Of a DNA stretch of 64,000 bases, positions 1 to 8,644 are shown piece after piece (within the stretch, counting starts at the first letter, position 1; each line of letters starts with the position of its first letter). Position numbers and translations under genes: made by a program. The notes beneath the pieces were generated by a model. It had not been told where the DNA came from, did not search any database, and saw only the letters and a program-made list of their open reading frames with translations. The stretch is from Stappia stellulata. Its GTDB lineage: Bacteria > Pseudomonadota > Alphaproteobacteria > Rhizobiales > Stappiaceae. The stretch spans positions 113,916 to 177,915 of the forward strand of contig NZ_JAIVMF010000009.1 in the NCBI RefSeq assembly GCF_020176715.1. The letters run 5' to 3'.

Positions 1-908
1 GCCTCAAGCGCCTTGACCGCCGCGCGGAGATCGCCGGACGCCGTTTCCAGCAGCCGCGCCGCCGCCTCCGGCGTTGCTCCCTTCAACACCAGGATAGCCT
101 GCTTGACGTTCTGGTCGCAGGCCTGAAGTGCAGCGCGGGCCGCGGCCTCGTCGCAGCCGGCGATATCGGCGACGATCGCGCGTGCCCGCTTGCGCAGCTT
201 GGCATTGGTCGCACGCATGTCGACCATATGCCCGCCGTAGACGCGCCCCAGACGCATCATCACCGCGGTGGAAAACGTGTTGAGGCAGATCTTCTGGCTG
301 GTGCCGGCGGTGAGCCGCGTCGAGCCGGCGAGCGCCTCCGGCCCGGTGTCGAGCAGGACCGGACAGTCGGCCGCCTCCAGCAGCGGCGCGCCTGGATTGT
401 TGGCGATGCCGATGGTGGTGGCGCCGGCCGCACGCGCGGTGGCCATCGCCTGCAAAACGAAGGGCGTGGTTCCGCTCGCGGCCAGCCCGATCACGACATC
501 GCGCGCACTCACGTCGAGAGCGGCGAGTTCGCGCGCGGCCGCGGCGGCGTCGTCCTCCGCGCCTTCCTGCGCCTCGCCCAGGCTCTGCACGCCGCCGGCC
601 AGGAGGACATGCACCCGCTCGTTCGGCCAGTTGAAGGTGGGATGCAGCTCGACCGCGTCGAGCAGGGCGACGCGGCCCGAGGTGCCGGCGCCGCAATAGA
701 TCAGGCGGGAGTCCGGCGCCCGCAACACGGCGAGGGCCGCGGCAATCGCGCGCTCCAGGTCGGGCAGCGCCTTGCGCATGGCGACGAGCGCGCCGGCCTG
801 GCTGTCCACGAGCGCGGCAGCGAGGTCGCCGAGCGCGAGGTCTTCAAGATTGCGGAACGCGGCACCGAGCGCTTCCGTTTGCGGGCGCTGCGCCCCAGAG
901 GCTTCCAT
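1..908 (-). CDS. murQ: N-acetylmuramic acid 6-phosphate etherase, C-terminus cut off by window edge
   Basis: MurQ cleaves the D-lactyl ether of MurNAc-6-phosphate to give GlcNAc-6-phosphate in cytoplasmic peptidoglycan recycling. About 302 codons are visible from the ATG at 908; the stop lies outside the window. The translation carries the SIS-type motifs of the family: YCGAGTSGRVALLDAVEL near residue 80, IGLAASGTTPFV near 150, and the SQKICLNTFSTAVMMRLG segment near 220. A GGGAG ribosome-binding site lies upstream of the ATG. The gene is divergent from murA, nagK and the nagA group, which together cover MurNAc-6-P to amino-sugar-phosphate conversion. The identification is firm; only the 3' end is missing. 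Confidence 0.93.
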   Translation of the reverse strand, partial: MEASGAQRPQTEALGAAFRNLEDLALGDLAAALVDSQAGALVAMRKALPDLERAIAAALAVLRAPDSRLIYCGAGTSGRVALLDAVELHPTFNWPNERVHVLLAGGVQSLGEAQEGAEDDAAAAARELAALDVSARDVVIGLAASGTTPFVLQAMATARAAGATTIGIANNPGAPLLEAADCPVLLDTGPEALAGSTRLTAGTSQKICLNTFSTAVMMRLGRVYGGHMVDMRATNAKLRKRARAIVADIAGCDEAAARAALQACDQNVKQAILVLKGATPEAAARLLETASGDLRAAVKALE

Positions 909-932
909 TGATCGTGGACTCCCGAATTCCCA

Positions 933-947
933 GTCTGTTATACAGAC
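933..947. promoter_or_regulatory. Inverted repeat in murQ/murA divergent promoter region, possible GntR operator
   Basis: GTCTGT-TAT-ACAGAC is a perfect 6-bp inverted repeat 25 bp upstream of the murQ start, in the 231-bp gap between murQ and murA. Amino-sugar regulators of the HutC/GntR family bind short palindromes rich in GTCT/AGAC, and such a regulator is encoded 2.4 kb away. Linking the two is inference. Confidence 0.4.
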
Positions 948-1139
948 CAGAATACTACCAATCTTCACAGGCGTCTTTCAAGGACCCGCGCGAAACAACT
1001 TTGCCTTTCCACCAGCCCGTGCACTCAAAAGCCACAGCTTTGGCCTGCGCGGCGGCGCGAACCTTGCCATGACGACGCAAAGTGGACGATAATTGGCTTT
1101 ATTGAGCCGGGATCGCCACACAGACCGACGGACGTGCCG

Positions 1140-2399
1140 ATGGACAAGCTCGTTATCCAGGGCGGACACCCGTTTTCGGGCTCGGTGCAGATCGCCGGCG
1201 CGAAGAACGCCGCGCTGCCCATCCTCGCCGCCTCGCTGCTCGGCGGCGCGCAAGTGTCGCTCGCCAATGTGCCCCATGTGTCCGATGTGATGTCGATGCT
1301 GGAGCTCTTGCGCGGTCTTGGCGCGGAGGCCGGCCCCTTGCGCAACGGCCGGCTTTCGCTCTCCACGGCAGATGTCGTCAGCTCCGAGACCACCTATGAC
1401 ATCGTGCGGCGCATGCGCGCCTCCTTCCTGGTGCTGGCGCCGCTGGTCGGGCGGTTCGGCCATGCCCGGATCTCGCGGCCCGGCGGCTGCGCCATCGGCA
1501 CCCGCCCGGTCGACCTGCATCTGGAGGCATTGCAGCAGCTCGGCGCCGAGGTGCGCACCGAGGGCGGGGTCATCGACGTGACCGCGCACGGCGGCCTCAG
1601 GGGCGAGCGCATCGTCTTTCCCGCCCCCTCCGTGGGGGCGACCCACACGGCGATGATGGCGGCGGCGAGCGCCAGCGGCGAGAGCGAGATCGTCAATTGC
1701 GCGCGCGAGCCGGAAATCGCCGACACAGCCGCCTTCCTGACCGCCATGGGCGCGACCATCGAGGGGGCCGGCACGCACCGCATGCTGGTACAGGGGCCGA
1801 CGAGTTGGCGCGCGGCGCATCACACGATCCTGCCCGACCGCATCGAGGCGGCGAGCTATCTGGTCGCCGCCGGCCTGACCGGCGGGCGCCTCGAGGTGAT
1901 CGGCGGGCGGCTGGAGCATCTGGGCGCGGCCTGCCACCTGCTTGAAGCCGCGGGCCTGTCGATCTTTCCAAGCGACCGCGGGCTGATCGCCGAGCGGCGC
2001 GGCGCGCTGCACAGCGTCGACATGGCGACCGAGGCCTTTCCCGGATTTCCGACCGACCTGCAGGCGCAATTCATGACGCTGATGTGCCTGGCGGACGGCG
2101 TCTCGGTCATCCGCGAGCGGATCTTCGAACAGCGCTTCATGCATGTGCCGGAATTGCAGCGCATGGGCGCCGACATCACCCTGTCCGGCGCCGCCGCCAC
2201 GGTGCGCGGCGTGCCGCGGCTGCAGGGCGCGGAGGTGATGGCCACCGACCTCAGGGCCTCCATGTCGCTGGTCCTTGCCGGGCTGGTGGCGGAGGGGGAG
2301 ACGGTGGTGCACCGGGTCTATCACCTCGACCGCGGCTATGAGGACATCGACGGCAAGCTGACGCGCTGCGGCGCCCATATCGAGCGGGTGCGGCAATGA
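1140..2399 (+). CDS. murA: UDP-N-acetylglucosamine 1-carboxyvinyltransferase (MurA), possibly a second copy
   Basis: MurA transfers enolpyruvate from PEP to UDP-GlcNAc, the first committed step of peptidoglycan synthesis. I chose the ATG at 1140 over the in-frame GTG at 1134 because it puts the KN substrate-binding pair at residues 22-23, as in E. coli MurA, and gives a normal MDK N-terminus. The PEP-reactive cysteine is kept ([13 protein letters not shown], Cys117), so fosfomycin sensitivity would be expected. The catalytic aspartate motif FPTDLQAQ is present near residue 300. The 419-residue length is normal. The stop overlaps the sugar-kinase start by 4 bp (ATGA), so the two are co-transcribed. 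A biosynthetic MurA inside a sugar-salvage operon is unusual; it may be a paralogue of a housekeeping copy elsewhere. Confidence 0.93.
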   Translation: MDKLVIQGGHPFSGSVQIAGAKNAALPILAASLLGGAQVSLANVPHVSDVMSMLELLRGLGAEAGPLRNGRLSLSTADVVSSETTYDIVRRMRASFLVLAPLVGRFGHARISRPGGCAIGTRPVDLHLEALQQLGAEVRTEGGVIDVTAHGGLRGERIVFPAPSVGATHTAMMAAASASGESEIVNCAREPEIADTAAFLTAMGATIEGAGTHRMLVQGPTSWRAAHHTILPDRIEAASYLVAAGLTGGRLEVIGGRLEHLGAACHLLEAAGLSIFPSDRGLIAERRGALHSVDMATEAFPGFPTDLQAQFMTLMCLADGVSVIRERIFEQRFMHVPELQRMGADITLSGAAATVRGVPRLQGAEVMATDLRASMSLVLAGLVAEGETVVHRVYHLDRGYEDIDGKLTRCGAHIERVRQ

Positions 2400-3283
2400 C
2401 GCAGGACGCGCTGTACCTTTCCGTCGACGGCGGCGGCACGGGCTGCCGCGCCCGGCTGGAGCAGGCCGACGGCACCATCCTGGGCCGCGGGCTTGCCGGC
2501 CCCGCCGCCACCCGTTTCGGCATTGACGCCTCCTGGGCCGCCATCGAGACCGCCTTTTCCAACGCGCTCGCAGAGGCCGGCATTTCCGATCCGCATGCGC
2601 AGCCGATCCGGGCCGGGGTCGGCGTTGCCGGCCTGTCGCGCGCCGGTGCGCTGGAGGCGCTTCAGGCGAAGCCGCATCCCTTCGCCTCCATCGTCTTTGC
2701 CAGCGACGGGACGATCGCCTGCCTCGGCGCGCATAATGGCGGCGACGGCGGCATCGTGATCGTCGGCACCGGCAGTTGCGGCATCGCGCGGGTTGCGGGA
2801 GCGGACATCAAGATCGGCGGCTACGGCTTTCCGATCTCCGACGAGGGGAGCGGTGCCTATCTCGGCCTCCGGGCGATCCGCCTCGCGATGCTCGCCCATG
2901 ACGGACGCGCCGAACCGACGGCACTTCTCAACGAGATCCTCGTGCATTTCGGCCGCGATCCGCGCGAAGTTGTCGCCTGGATGGACAAGGCGACGGCGAC
3001 CGACTACGCCACCTTCGCCCCCGCAGTGGTGCGCCATGCGGACGAAGGCGACACGGCCGCGCGCCGCCTCATGCAGGATGCCGCGGCCAAGATCGACGGC
3101 ATCTGCCGCGCGCTGCGCGACAGGGGCGCGCCGCGCCTGACGCTGATCGGCGGCCTGGGCAGCGTCATGGAAAGCTGGCTGGCGCCGGATCTTCGAAAAA
3201 AGCTCAGTCCGCCGCTCGGCGACGCACTCGACGGCGCCGCGATCCTGGCGGGACGAAGACCGCTCGATCTGCAGCGCTGCTAG
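2396..3283 (+). CDS. BadF/BadG-family amino-sugar kinase (GlcNAc or MurNAc kinase-like)
   Basis: This 295-residue protein belongs to the ASKHA BadF/BadG/BcrA/BcrD ATPase family, which includes eukaryotic-type N-acetylglucosamine kinase and bacterial glucosamine and MurNAc kinases. The phosphate-1 loop SVDGGGTGCRARL is at residues 9-21, a GVGVAGLSR segment near 73, the phosphate-2 motif IVGTGSCGIAR near 122, and a GGYGFPISDEGSGAYLG stretch near 140 typical of the family. It overlaps murA by 4 bp. With MurQ and NagA nearby it would phosphorylate imported GlcNAc, MurNAc or GlcN. The exact sugar cannot be read from sequence. The enzyme is expected to be cytoplasmic. Confidence 0.82.
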   Translation: MTQDALYLSVDGGGTGCRARLEQADGTILGRGLAGPAATRFGIDASWAAIETAFSNALAEAGISDPHAQPIRAGVGVAGLSRAGALEALQAKPHPFASIVFASDGTIACLGAHNGGDGGIVIVGTGSCGIARVAGADIKIGGYGFPISDEGSGAYLGLRAIRLAMLAHDGRAEPTALLNEILVHFGRDPREVVAWMDKATATDYATFAPAVVRHADEGDTAARRLMQDAAAKIDGICRALRDRGAPRLTLIGGLGSVMESWLAPDLRKKLSPPLGDALDGAAILAGRRPLDLQRC

Positions 3284-3378
3284 CCGGATGTCGCCATGAT
3301 CTCCTCATTCCCATCCCGAACCCGACCGCCCGGCGCAAGACCGGGGTTCACGCCTCACAAGAAACACGGAAAAAGAAA

Positions 3379-4155
3379 ATGAGCGCCACTGAAAGCCTGT
3401 TTCTCGATCAGGAGCCGATCGACACCAGCAACCCGACGCCGCGCTACATCCAGCTTGCCAACCGCCTGCGCGACATGATCCGCAACGGCTCGCTGAAACC
3501 GGGCGATGCGCTGCCGTCGGAACGCTCCATCGTCACGGCGACCAGCCTGTCGCGCGTCACCATCCGCAAGGCGCTGGAACTGCTGGTGCGCGAGGGGCTG
3601 CTGCACCAGAGGCACGGATCGGGCACTTATGTCAGCGAGGAGCCGGGGCGCATCGAACAGTCGCTCGGCGTCCTGACCGGCTTCAGCGAGGACATGGTGT
3701 CGCTCGGACATGTGCCCTCCGCCCGCTGGCTGCAGCGCAGCTACGCCCTGCCTTCTACCCAGGAGGCGATGACCCTCGGCCTGTCCCCGGGCGAGAAGGT
3801 GCTGCGCCTGCACCGGCTCAGGCTCGCCGACGACCTGCCGCTGGCGGTGGAGCTTGCGGTCGTCCCGGCCAGCCTGCTGCCCTCGATCGACCGGATCGGC
3901 GATTCGCTCTACGAGGCGCTCGCCGCCGCCGGAGCCCTGCCGGAAAAGGCCTTGCAACGCATGCACGCCTGCCGCCTGCCCGCCTTCGAGGCGGAGCTTC
4001 TCGGCGGCAAGGAAGGCGAGACCGCGCTCTACATCGAGCGCCTGTCGCGCACCGGCTCCGGCCGGACGGTGGAATTCACCCGCTCCTACTACAAGGGCGA
4101 CCGCTACGACTTCGTCGTCGAGCTGACGCTTCCCAGACCGCAGATGGACATGTGA
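3379..4155 (+). CDS. GntR/HutC-family transcriptional regulator with UTRA domain
   Basis: A 258-residue regulator. Residues about 20-90 form a GntR winged helix-turn-helix (RLRDMIRNGSLKPGDALPSE, then LSRVTIRKALELLVREGLL and GSGTYV). Residues about 105-250 are a UTRA effector domain ending in the usual RTVEFTRSYYKGDRYDF pattern. HutC-type members beside nag genes (NagQ, NagR, DasR) sense GlcN6P or GlcNAc6P. The start at 3379 follows a GGAAAAAG stretch, and the stop overlaps the SIS-protein start (TGATG). It probably controls this locus and perhaps the divergent murQ, with the inverted repeat at 933-947 as a candidate site. Confidence 0.9.
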   Translation: MSATESLFLDQEPIDTSNPTPRYIQLANRLRDMIRNGSLKPGDALPSERSIVTATSLSRVTIRKALELLVREGLLHQRHGSGTYVSEEPGRIEQSLGVLTGFSEDMVSLGHVPSARWLQRSYALPSTQEAMTLGLSPGEKVLRLHRLRLADDLPLAVELAVVPASLLPSIDRIGDSLYEALAAAGALPEKALQRMHACRLPAFEAELLGGKEGETALYIERLSRTGSGRTVEFTRSYYKGDRYDFVVELTLPRPQMDM

Positions 4156-5207
4156 TGACAGGCACCGCCACCACCCGGCTGAGACAGGAAACCGGCGAGA
4201 TCCCGGACCGGGTCGCAGCACAGGTCGCGCAGCGCCGGGACGACTTCGCGCAGGCCGGCGCCGCCTTGAGGCGCCACGACCCGCAGATGCTGGTCACCGT
4301 GGCGCGGGGCTCCTCCGATCATGCCGCAACCTATTTCAAGTATCTCAGCGAGATGACGGCCGGGCGCCCCGTCGCCTCCATCGGCCCGTCGATCTCCTCG
4401 GTCTACAAACGGACCCTGCACCTCGGCGGCGCGGCCTGCCTCAGCGTCTCGCAATCGGGGCGCAGCCCGGATCTCACCGCGTTTCAGGACATGGCCCGCC
4501 ACGCCGGCGCGCTGACCCTTGCGCTGGTGAACACCGTCCCCTCGCCGCTTTCGCAGGGCGCGGATCTCGCCATCGACATCGGCGCCGGCCCGGAGCAGGC
4601 GGTCGCCGCCTCCAAGTCCTACGTGTGTTCGCTGTCGGCGATGGCCGGGCTCGTCGGCGCCTGGACGCAAAGCCAGGCGCTGGAAACGGCCCTTTCCGCC
4701 ACGCCGGACCGGCTCGGCGAGGCGCTTTCCTGCGACTGGTCGGCGCTGGTTCCCGCCGCCTGCCATGCCCGCTCGATCTATGTGATCGGCCGCGGTCCGG
4801 GCTTCGCGATTGCCCAGGAGGCAGCGCTGAAGTTCAAGGAAACCTGCCAGATCCATGCGGAAAGCTACAGTTCCGCCGAGGTGATGCACGGACCGATCCA
4901 GCTGGCCGCCAACGGCCTCGTCGCGCTTGTCTTTCTAAGTCGCGACGAAGCGCGCGCCGGGCTTCTGGACGCGGTGGCAAGGCTTGCCGCCTCCGGCGCG
5001 CGCGTCTTCGTCGCCGATCCGCTTGGCGAGGTGCAAGCCGAGCGCCAGGCGATCGCCCCGCTGCCCTGCGTCGCCGCACCCGATCCCCTGCTCGATCCGC
5101 TGTGCCAGATCACCTCGTTCTACCGCTTTGTCGAACATCTTGCCGGCGCGCTCGGCTTCGACCCGGATGCGCCGCAACTGCTGAAAAAGGTCACGGAAAC
5201 ACTATGA
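4155..5207 (+). CDS. Double-SIS glucosamine-6-phosphate deaminase-like protein (NagB-II / AgaS type)
   Basis: A 350-residue protein with two SIS sugar-isomerase domains and no glutaminase domain, so it resembles the isomerase half of GlmS. Domain 1 has TVARGSSDHAATYFKYL near residue 55 and SVSQSGRSPDL near 97. Domain 2 has YVIGRGPGFAIAQEAALKFKE near 210, then HAESYSSAEVMHGP. Proteins of this build beside nagA and a GntR gene act as class II GlcN6P deaminases, giving Fru6P and ammonia. The start ATG overlaps the gntR stop by one base. It completes the GlcNAc6P to GlcN6P to Fru6P route together with NagA. Confidence 0.86.
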   Translation: MTGTATTRLRQETGEIPDRVAAQVAQRRDDFAQAGAALRRHDPQMLVTVARGSSDHAATYFKYLSEMTAGRPVASIGPSISSVYKRTLHLGGAACLSVSQSGRSPDLTAFQDMARHAGALTLALVNTVPSPLSQGADLAIDIGAGPEQAVAASKSYVCSLSAMAGLVGAWTQSQALETALSATPDRLGEALSCDWSALVPAACHARSIYVIGRGPGFAIAQEAALKFKETCQIHAESYSSAEVMHGPIQLAANGLVALVFLSRDEARAGLLDAVARLAASGARVFVADPLGEVQAERQAIAPLPCVAAPDPLLDPLCQITSFYRFVEHLAGALGFDPDAPQLLKKVTETL

Positions 5208-5217
5208 CGGGGGCATC

Positions 5218-6363
5218 ATGAGCGGAGGAACCGCGCTTCTCGCGCGCGCCATTTTCGACGGGGACCGACTGGTCCCCGACAGCGCCCTGCTGATCGAGGA
5301 GGGGCGCGTGCGCGCGATCGTTCCCGTTTCGGAAATCCCCTGCGACGCGGAGCGCATGGACACGCAGGCCGCGCTCCTGTGCCCGGGCTTCGTCGACTGG
5401 CAGGTCAACGGCGGCGGCGGCGTGCTGTTCAATGAAACCCCGACCCGGGAGGGCATTCGCGCAATCGCCGCCGCCCATGCCCGCTTCGGCACGACGACCC
5501 TCCTGCCCACGGTGATCACGGATGCGCCCGAGGTCTCGGCCGCCGCCGCGCAAGCCGTCGCCGAGGCGATCGCCGACGGCGACCCGGCGGTCGTCGGGGT
5601 CCATTTCGAGGGACCGCATATCTCGCTGGAGAAATGCGGCGTTCACGACCGAGGTTTCATCCGCCCGCTCACGCGCGAGGATCATGACCGGCTGGCCCGC
5701 GCCGATCTCGGCACCGTGGTTGCCACGGTCGCACCGGAAAACGCGTCGCTCGAGGACATTCGCACGCTGTCCCGGGCGGGCGTGCATGTCAGCCTGGGGC
5801 ACAGCAACGCCGATTTTGCCACGGCGAACGCCGCTTTCAGGGCGGGCGCCCAGTCGGTCACCCATCTCTTCAATGCCATGAGCGGACTGCATCATCGCGA
5901 TCCCGGACTGGCGGGCGCGGCGCTGTCCAGCGCGCATGTCTATTGCGGACTGATCCCGGACGGCCACCATGTGCATCCGGCAATGCTCGATCTCGCCCTG
6001 CGCGCGGCCGGGCACCGCCGGATCACGCTCGTCACCGACGCGATGTCGTCGGTCGGCCACGCGGACGACCGCTTCGAGCTGAACGGGCGCACCGTGGTCC
6101 GGGAGAACGGTCGCCTCACCATTGCCGACGGCACGCTCGCCGGCTCCGATCTCGATATGATGTCCGGCGTGCGGATCATGGCCGATGCCTGCGGCGCGCC
6201 GTTTCACGACGTGCTGCGCATGGCGTCGCGCTGTCCCGCCCAGATGCTCGGCCTGCACGATCGCGGCCACCTGCGCCCCGGCGCGCGCGCCGACATCCTC
6301 GCGCTCGACGCGGAGCGAACCCTGATATCGGTGTGGATTGCCGGCGACCGACAGGAGCGCTGA
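5218..6363 (+). CDS. nagA: N-acetylglucosamine-6-phosphate deacetylase
   Basis: NagA removes acetate from GlcNAc-6-P to give GlcN-6-P in the cytoplasm. The 381-residue protein shows the amidohydrolase-fold landmarks in order: PGFVDWQVNGGGG (residues 56-68), VGVHFEGPHIS near 128 with the metal-binding glutamate, VSLGHSNAD near 192, SVTHLFNAMSGLHHR near 213, IPDGHHVHP near 245 and the catalytic-aspartate region LVTDAMSSVG near 270. The length is normal. It starts 10 bp after the SIS gene, so the gntR, SIS and nagA genes form an operon. It ends convergently 55 bp from the ABC ATPase gene. Confidence 0.95.
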   Translation: MSGGTALLARAIFDGDRLVPDSALLIEEGRVRAIVPVSEIPCDAERMDTQAALLCPGFVDWQVNGGGGVLFNETPTREGIRAIAAAHARFGTTTLLPTVITDAPEVSAAAAQAVAEAIADGDPAVVGVHFEGPHISLEKCGVHDRGFIRPLTREDHDRLARADLGTVVATVAPENASLEDIRTLSRAGVHVSLGHSNADFATANAAFRAGAQSVTHLFNAMSGLHHRDPGLAGAALSSAHVYCGLIPDGHHVHPAMLDLALRAAGHRRITLVTDAMSSVGHADDRFELNGRTVVRENGRLTIADGTLAGSDLDMMSGVRIMADACGAPFHDVLRMASRCPAQMLGLHDRGHLRPGARADILALDAERTLISVWIAGDRQER

Positions 6364-6418
6364 CAGGCGGGCGTGCCTGGCGGGCTTTTTGCGGGGACTT
6401 GCCTGGCGGGGGCGCGGG

Positions 6419-7429
6419 TCAGCCCGCGCCGGACGCTTCGGTAAGGTCCTCGCCGGCGAAATGGCAGGCGCACAGCCGGCCATTGCCTTGCGCGCCCGTT
6501 CCTCCTGTTCCCGGCGCCGGCGCAAGCAGCGGCTCCTCATGGCGGCATTTGTCGCGCACGGCGTAGCAACGCGGATGAAACAGGCAGCCCTCGGGCCGGA
6601 AGGCGAGATTGGGCACATCGCCCGTGAGCACGATGCGCCGCGCGGAGCCCGGGGCGGCGGCCGCGCTGCCGGGGAGTTTCGGGATCGCCGACATCAGCGC
6701 GCGGGTATAGGGGTGCATCGGCGCGCGGAAGAGATCCTCGGCCGGAGCGGTTTCGACGAACTTGCCGAAATACATCACCGCGATACGGTCGCTGACATGG
6801 CGCACCACCGACAGGTCGTGGCTGATGAAGATCATCGACAGGCCGAGCTCGCGGCGCAGCTCCGCGAAGAGATTGATGATCTGCGACTGGATCGACACGT
6901 CGAGCGCGGAGACCGCCTCGTCGGCGACGAGAATGCGCGGCGACAGGGCGAGCGCGCGGGCGATGGCGATGCGCTGCCGCTGCCCGCCGGAGAATTCATG
7001 CGGAAGACGCGAGGCCGCCGTCTGCGGCAGGCCGACGAGATCGAGCAGCTCGCGCACCCGCGCCGCGCGGTCCGGCCGGCCATGCACGACCAGCGGCTCG
7101 CCGACGATGGTCGCCACGCTGTGGCGCGGGTTGAGCGAGCCGAAGGGATCCTGGAACACCATCTGGATCTCGGCGCGCGCGGCCTTGAGCGCCTTGCCCT
7201 TGAGCCCGGCGAGATCCGTGCCGCGAAAGCGGATTTCGCCGGACGTCGGGCGCGCAAGCCGCATGATGGTGCGCCCCAGCGTGCTCTTGCCGCAGCCCGA
7301 TTCCCCGACAACGCCAAGCACCTCGCCCTCCGCCAGGTCGAAGCTGATGCCGTCGAGCGCCAGCACATTTCCGGCCGCACCCGCAGGGTAATGCTTGACC
7401 AGATCGACGACGGACAGAAGCGGGGTCAT
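6419..7429 (-). CDS. Oligopeptide/dipeptide ABC transporter ATPase (OppF/DppF-type)
   Basis: A 336-residue ATPase of the peptide-importer family. It has Walker A GESGCGKST, a Q-loop VFQDPFGSLNPR, the signature FSGGQRQRIAIARA, Walker B ILVADEAVSALD, and the switch histidine in ISHDLS. The C-terminal extension has the Opp-type cysteine region (LFHPRCYAVRDKC). The Walker B following residues are DEAVS rather than the common DEPVS. Its ATG overlaps the stop of the partner ATPase (ATGA). It would power import through the permeases at 10.2-12.0 kb, divergently transcribed. Peptide-type importers also carry muropeptides and sugars, which fits the amino-sugar neighbours. Confidence 0.93.
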   Translation of the reverse strand: MTPLLSVVDLVKHYPAGAAGNVLALDGISFDLAEGEVLGVVGESGCGKSTLGRTIMRLARPTSGEIRFRGTDLAGLKGKALKAARAEIQMVFQDPFGSLNPRHSVATIVGEPLVVHGRPDRAARVRELLDLVGLPQTAASRLPHEFSGGQRQRIAIARALALSPRILVADEAVSALDVSIQSQIINLFAELRRELGLSMIFISHDLSVVRHVSDRIAVMYFGKFVETAPAEDLFRAPMHPYTRALMSAIPKLPGSAAAAPGSARRIVLTGDVPNLAFRPEGCLFHPRCYAVRDKCRHEEPLLAPAPGTGGTGAQGNGRLCACHFAGEDLTEASGAG

Positions 7430-8370
7430 GAGGCCGGGTTCCAGCACATGGCGAAATGGTCTCCCGTGCCGGCGCGCGGCGGTTTTGCCCCGGCGCAATC
7501 GGGCAGCGCGGCCGAACAGCGTTTGGCGAAGGCACAGCCCGGCGGGCGCTCGCCGGGCGGCGGCACGGTGCCGGTGATCGCGGGAAGCAGCGCGCCCGGC
7601 GCGTTGGCGGCCGGGATCGTGCGCAAAAGCGCCTCGGTGTAGCGGTGACGCGGGGTGCGGAACACATCCGTGACCGGCCCCTGCTCGACGATGCGTCCGG
7701 CATACATCACCGCCACCGTGTCGCAGGTCTCGGCGACGACCCCGAGATCGTGGGTCACGAGAATGCAGGCCATGCCGAAGCGGGCGCGCATCTCGCCGAT
7801 CAGGTCGAGGATCTGCGCCTGGATGGTGACGTCGAGCGCCGTGGTCGGCTCGTCCGCGATCAGAAGCGACGGCTCGCAGGCGAGCGCCATGGCGATCATC
7901 ACCCGCTGGCGCTGCCCGCCCGACAACTGGTGCGGATACTTGCGGCGCTGGTCCCTGCCGCCCGCCAGACCCACGAGCGCAAGCAGTCGGTCGACCTCGT
8001 CGGCCTGCTCCGCGCCGTCCAGGCCGCGGTGAAGCGACAGGCCCTCGCCGATCTGGTCGCCGATGGTCATCACCGGATTGAGCGAGGTCATCGGCTCCTG
8101 AAAGATCATCGAGATGTCGTTGCCACGCACCGCGTTCATCTCGTCATCGCCGAGACGGGCGATGTCGCGGCCGTTGAACAGGATCCGCCCGCGGGTGACG
8201 CGCACGGCCTGGCTCGGCAGGAGACCCAGGACCGAAAGCGCGGTGATCGTCTTGCCGCAGCCGGATTCGCCCACAAGGCCCAGCATCTCGCCGTCGCCGA
8301 CGGCAAGGTCGATGCCGTCGACCAGAACGCCGGCCCCCGCCTCCAGACACAAGTCCTCGATCCTCAGCAC
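7426..8370 (-). CDS. Oligopeptide/dipeptide ABC transporter ATPase (OppD/DppD-type)
   Basis: A 314-residue ATPase starting at a GTG (8370; [12 protein letters not shown]) preceded by a G-rich stretch. Upstream in-frame codons lack family similarity, so longer starts were not used. It has Walker [14 protein letters not shown], the Q-loop [12 protein letters not shown], the signature [12 protein letters not shown], Walker [13 protein letters not shown] and the switch THDLG. The C-terminus has the OppD/DppD cysteine motif ([15 protein letters not shown]). It is first of the two-ATPase operon, and the 4-bp overlap with oppF indicates translational coupling. Confidence 0.92.
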   Translation of the reverse strand: MLRIEDLCLEAGAGVLVDGIDLAVGDGEMLGLVGESGCGKTITALSVLGLLPSQAVRVTRGRILFNGRDIARLGDDEMNAVRGNDISMIFQEPMTSLNPVMTIGDQIGEGLSLHRGLDGAEQADEVDRLLALVGLAGGRDQRRKYPHQLSGGQRQRVMIAMALACEPSLLIADEPTTALDVTIQAQILDLIGEMRARFGMACILVTHDLGVVAETCDTVAVMYAGRIVEQGPVTDVFRTPRHRYTEALLRTIPAANAPGALLPAITGTVPPPGERPPGCAFAKRCSAALPDCAGAKPPRAGTGDHFAMCWNPAS

Positions 8371-8644
8371 GCGCGCCCCCCGAAACGCCGGGGCCGCAGC
8401 CCACCACACGGCACAGCCTGCGCAGGCAATGGCGCGCTCCGCAACCGGAGTGTCACGCCCCGCGATTTTGTCTGATAGGATCGATTTGCTGCGATTGCCG
8501 ACACGCCGGACTTGTCCTTTACTGGTACCCTCGAAACCGCGAACATCTTGTAAATGGTATTCAGGTGGACTAGCATAACAGCCTAAGCTCGACACCGGCA
8601 AGGCGGGCATTCCAGAATTGTATCTAGAGGGGAGTTTGGGGTTC
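8371..8644. other. Divergent intergenic region between ABC ATPases and the solute-binding protein gene
   Basis: These 274 bases are lower in GC than the flanking genes and must hold the promoters of both halves of the ABC transporter. No convincing coding sequence was found. A TGGACTAGCATAACAG stretch near 8562 loosely resembles the repeat in front of murQ (TGGTCTGTATAACAG on minus), but with a one-base length difference, so it is only a weak operator candidate. Confidence 0.4.
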
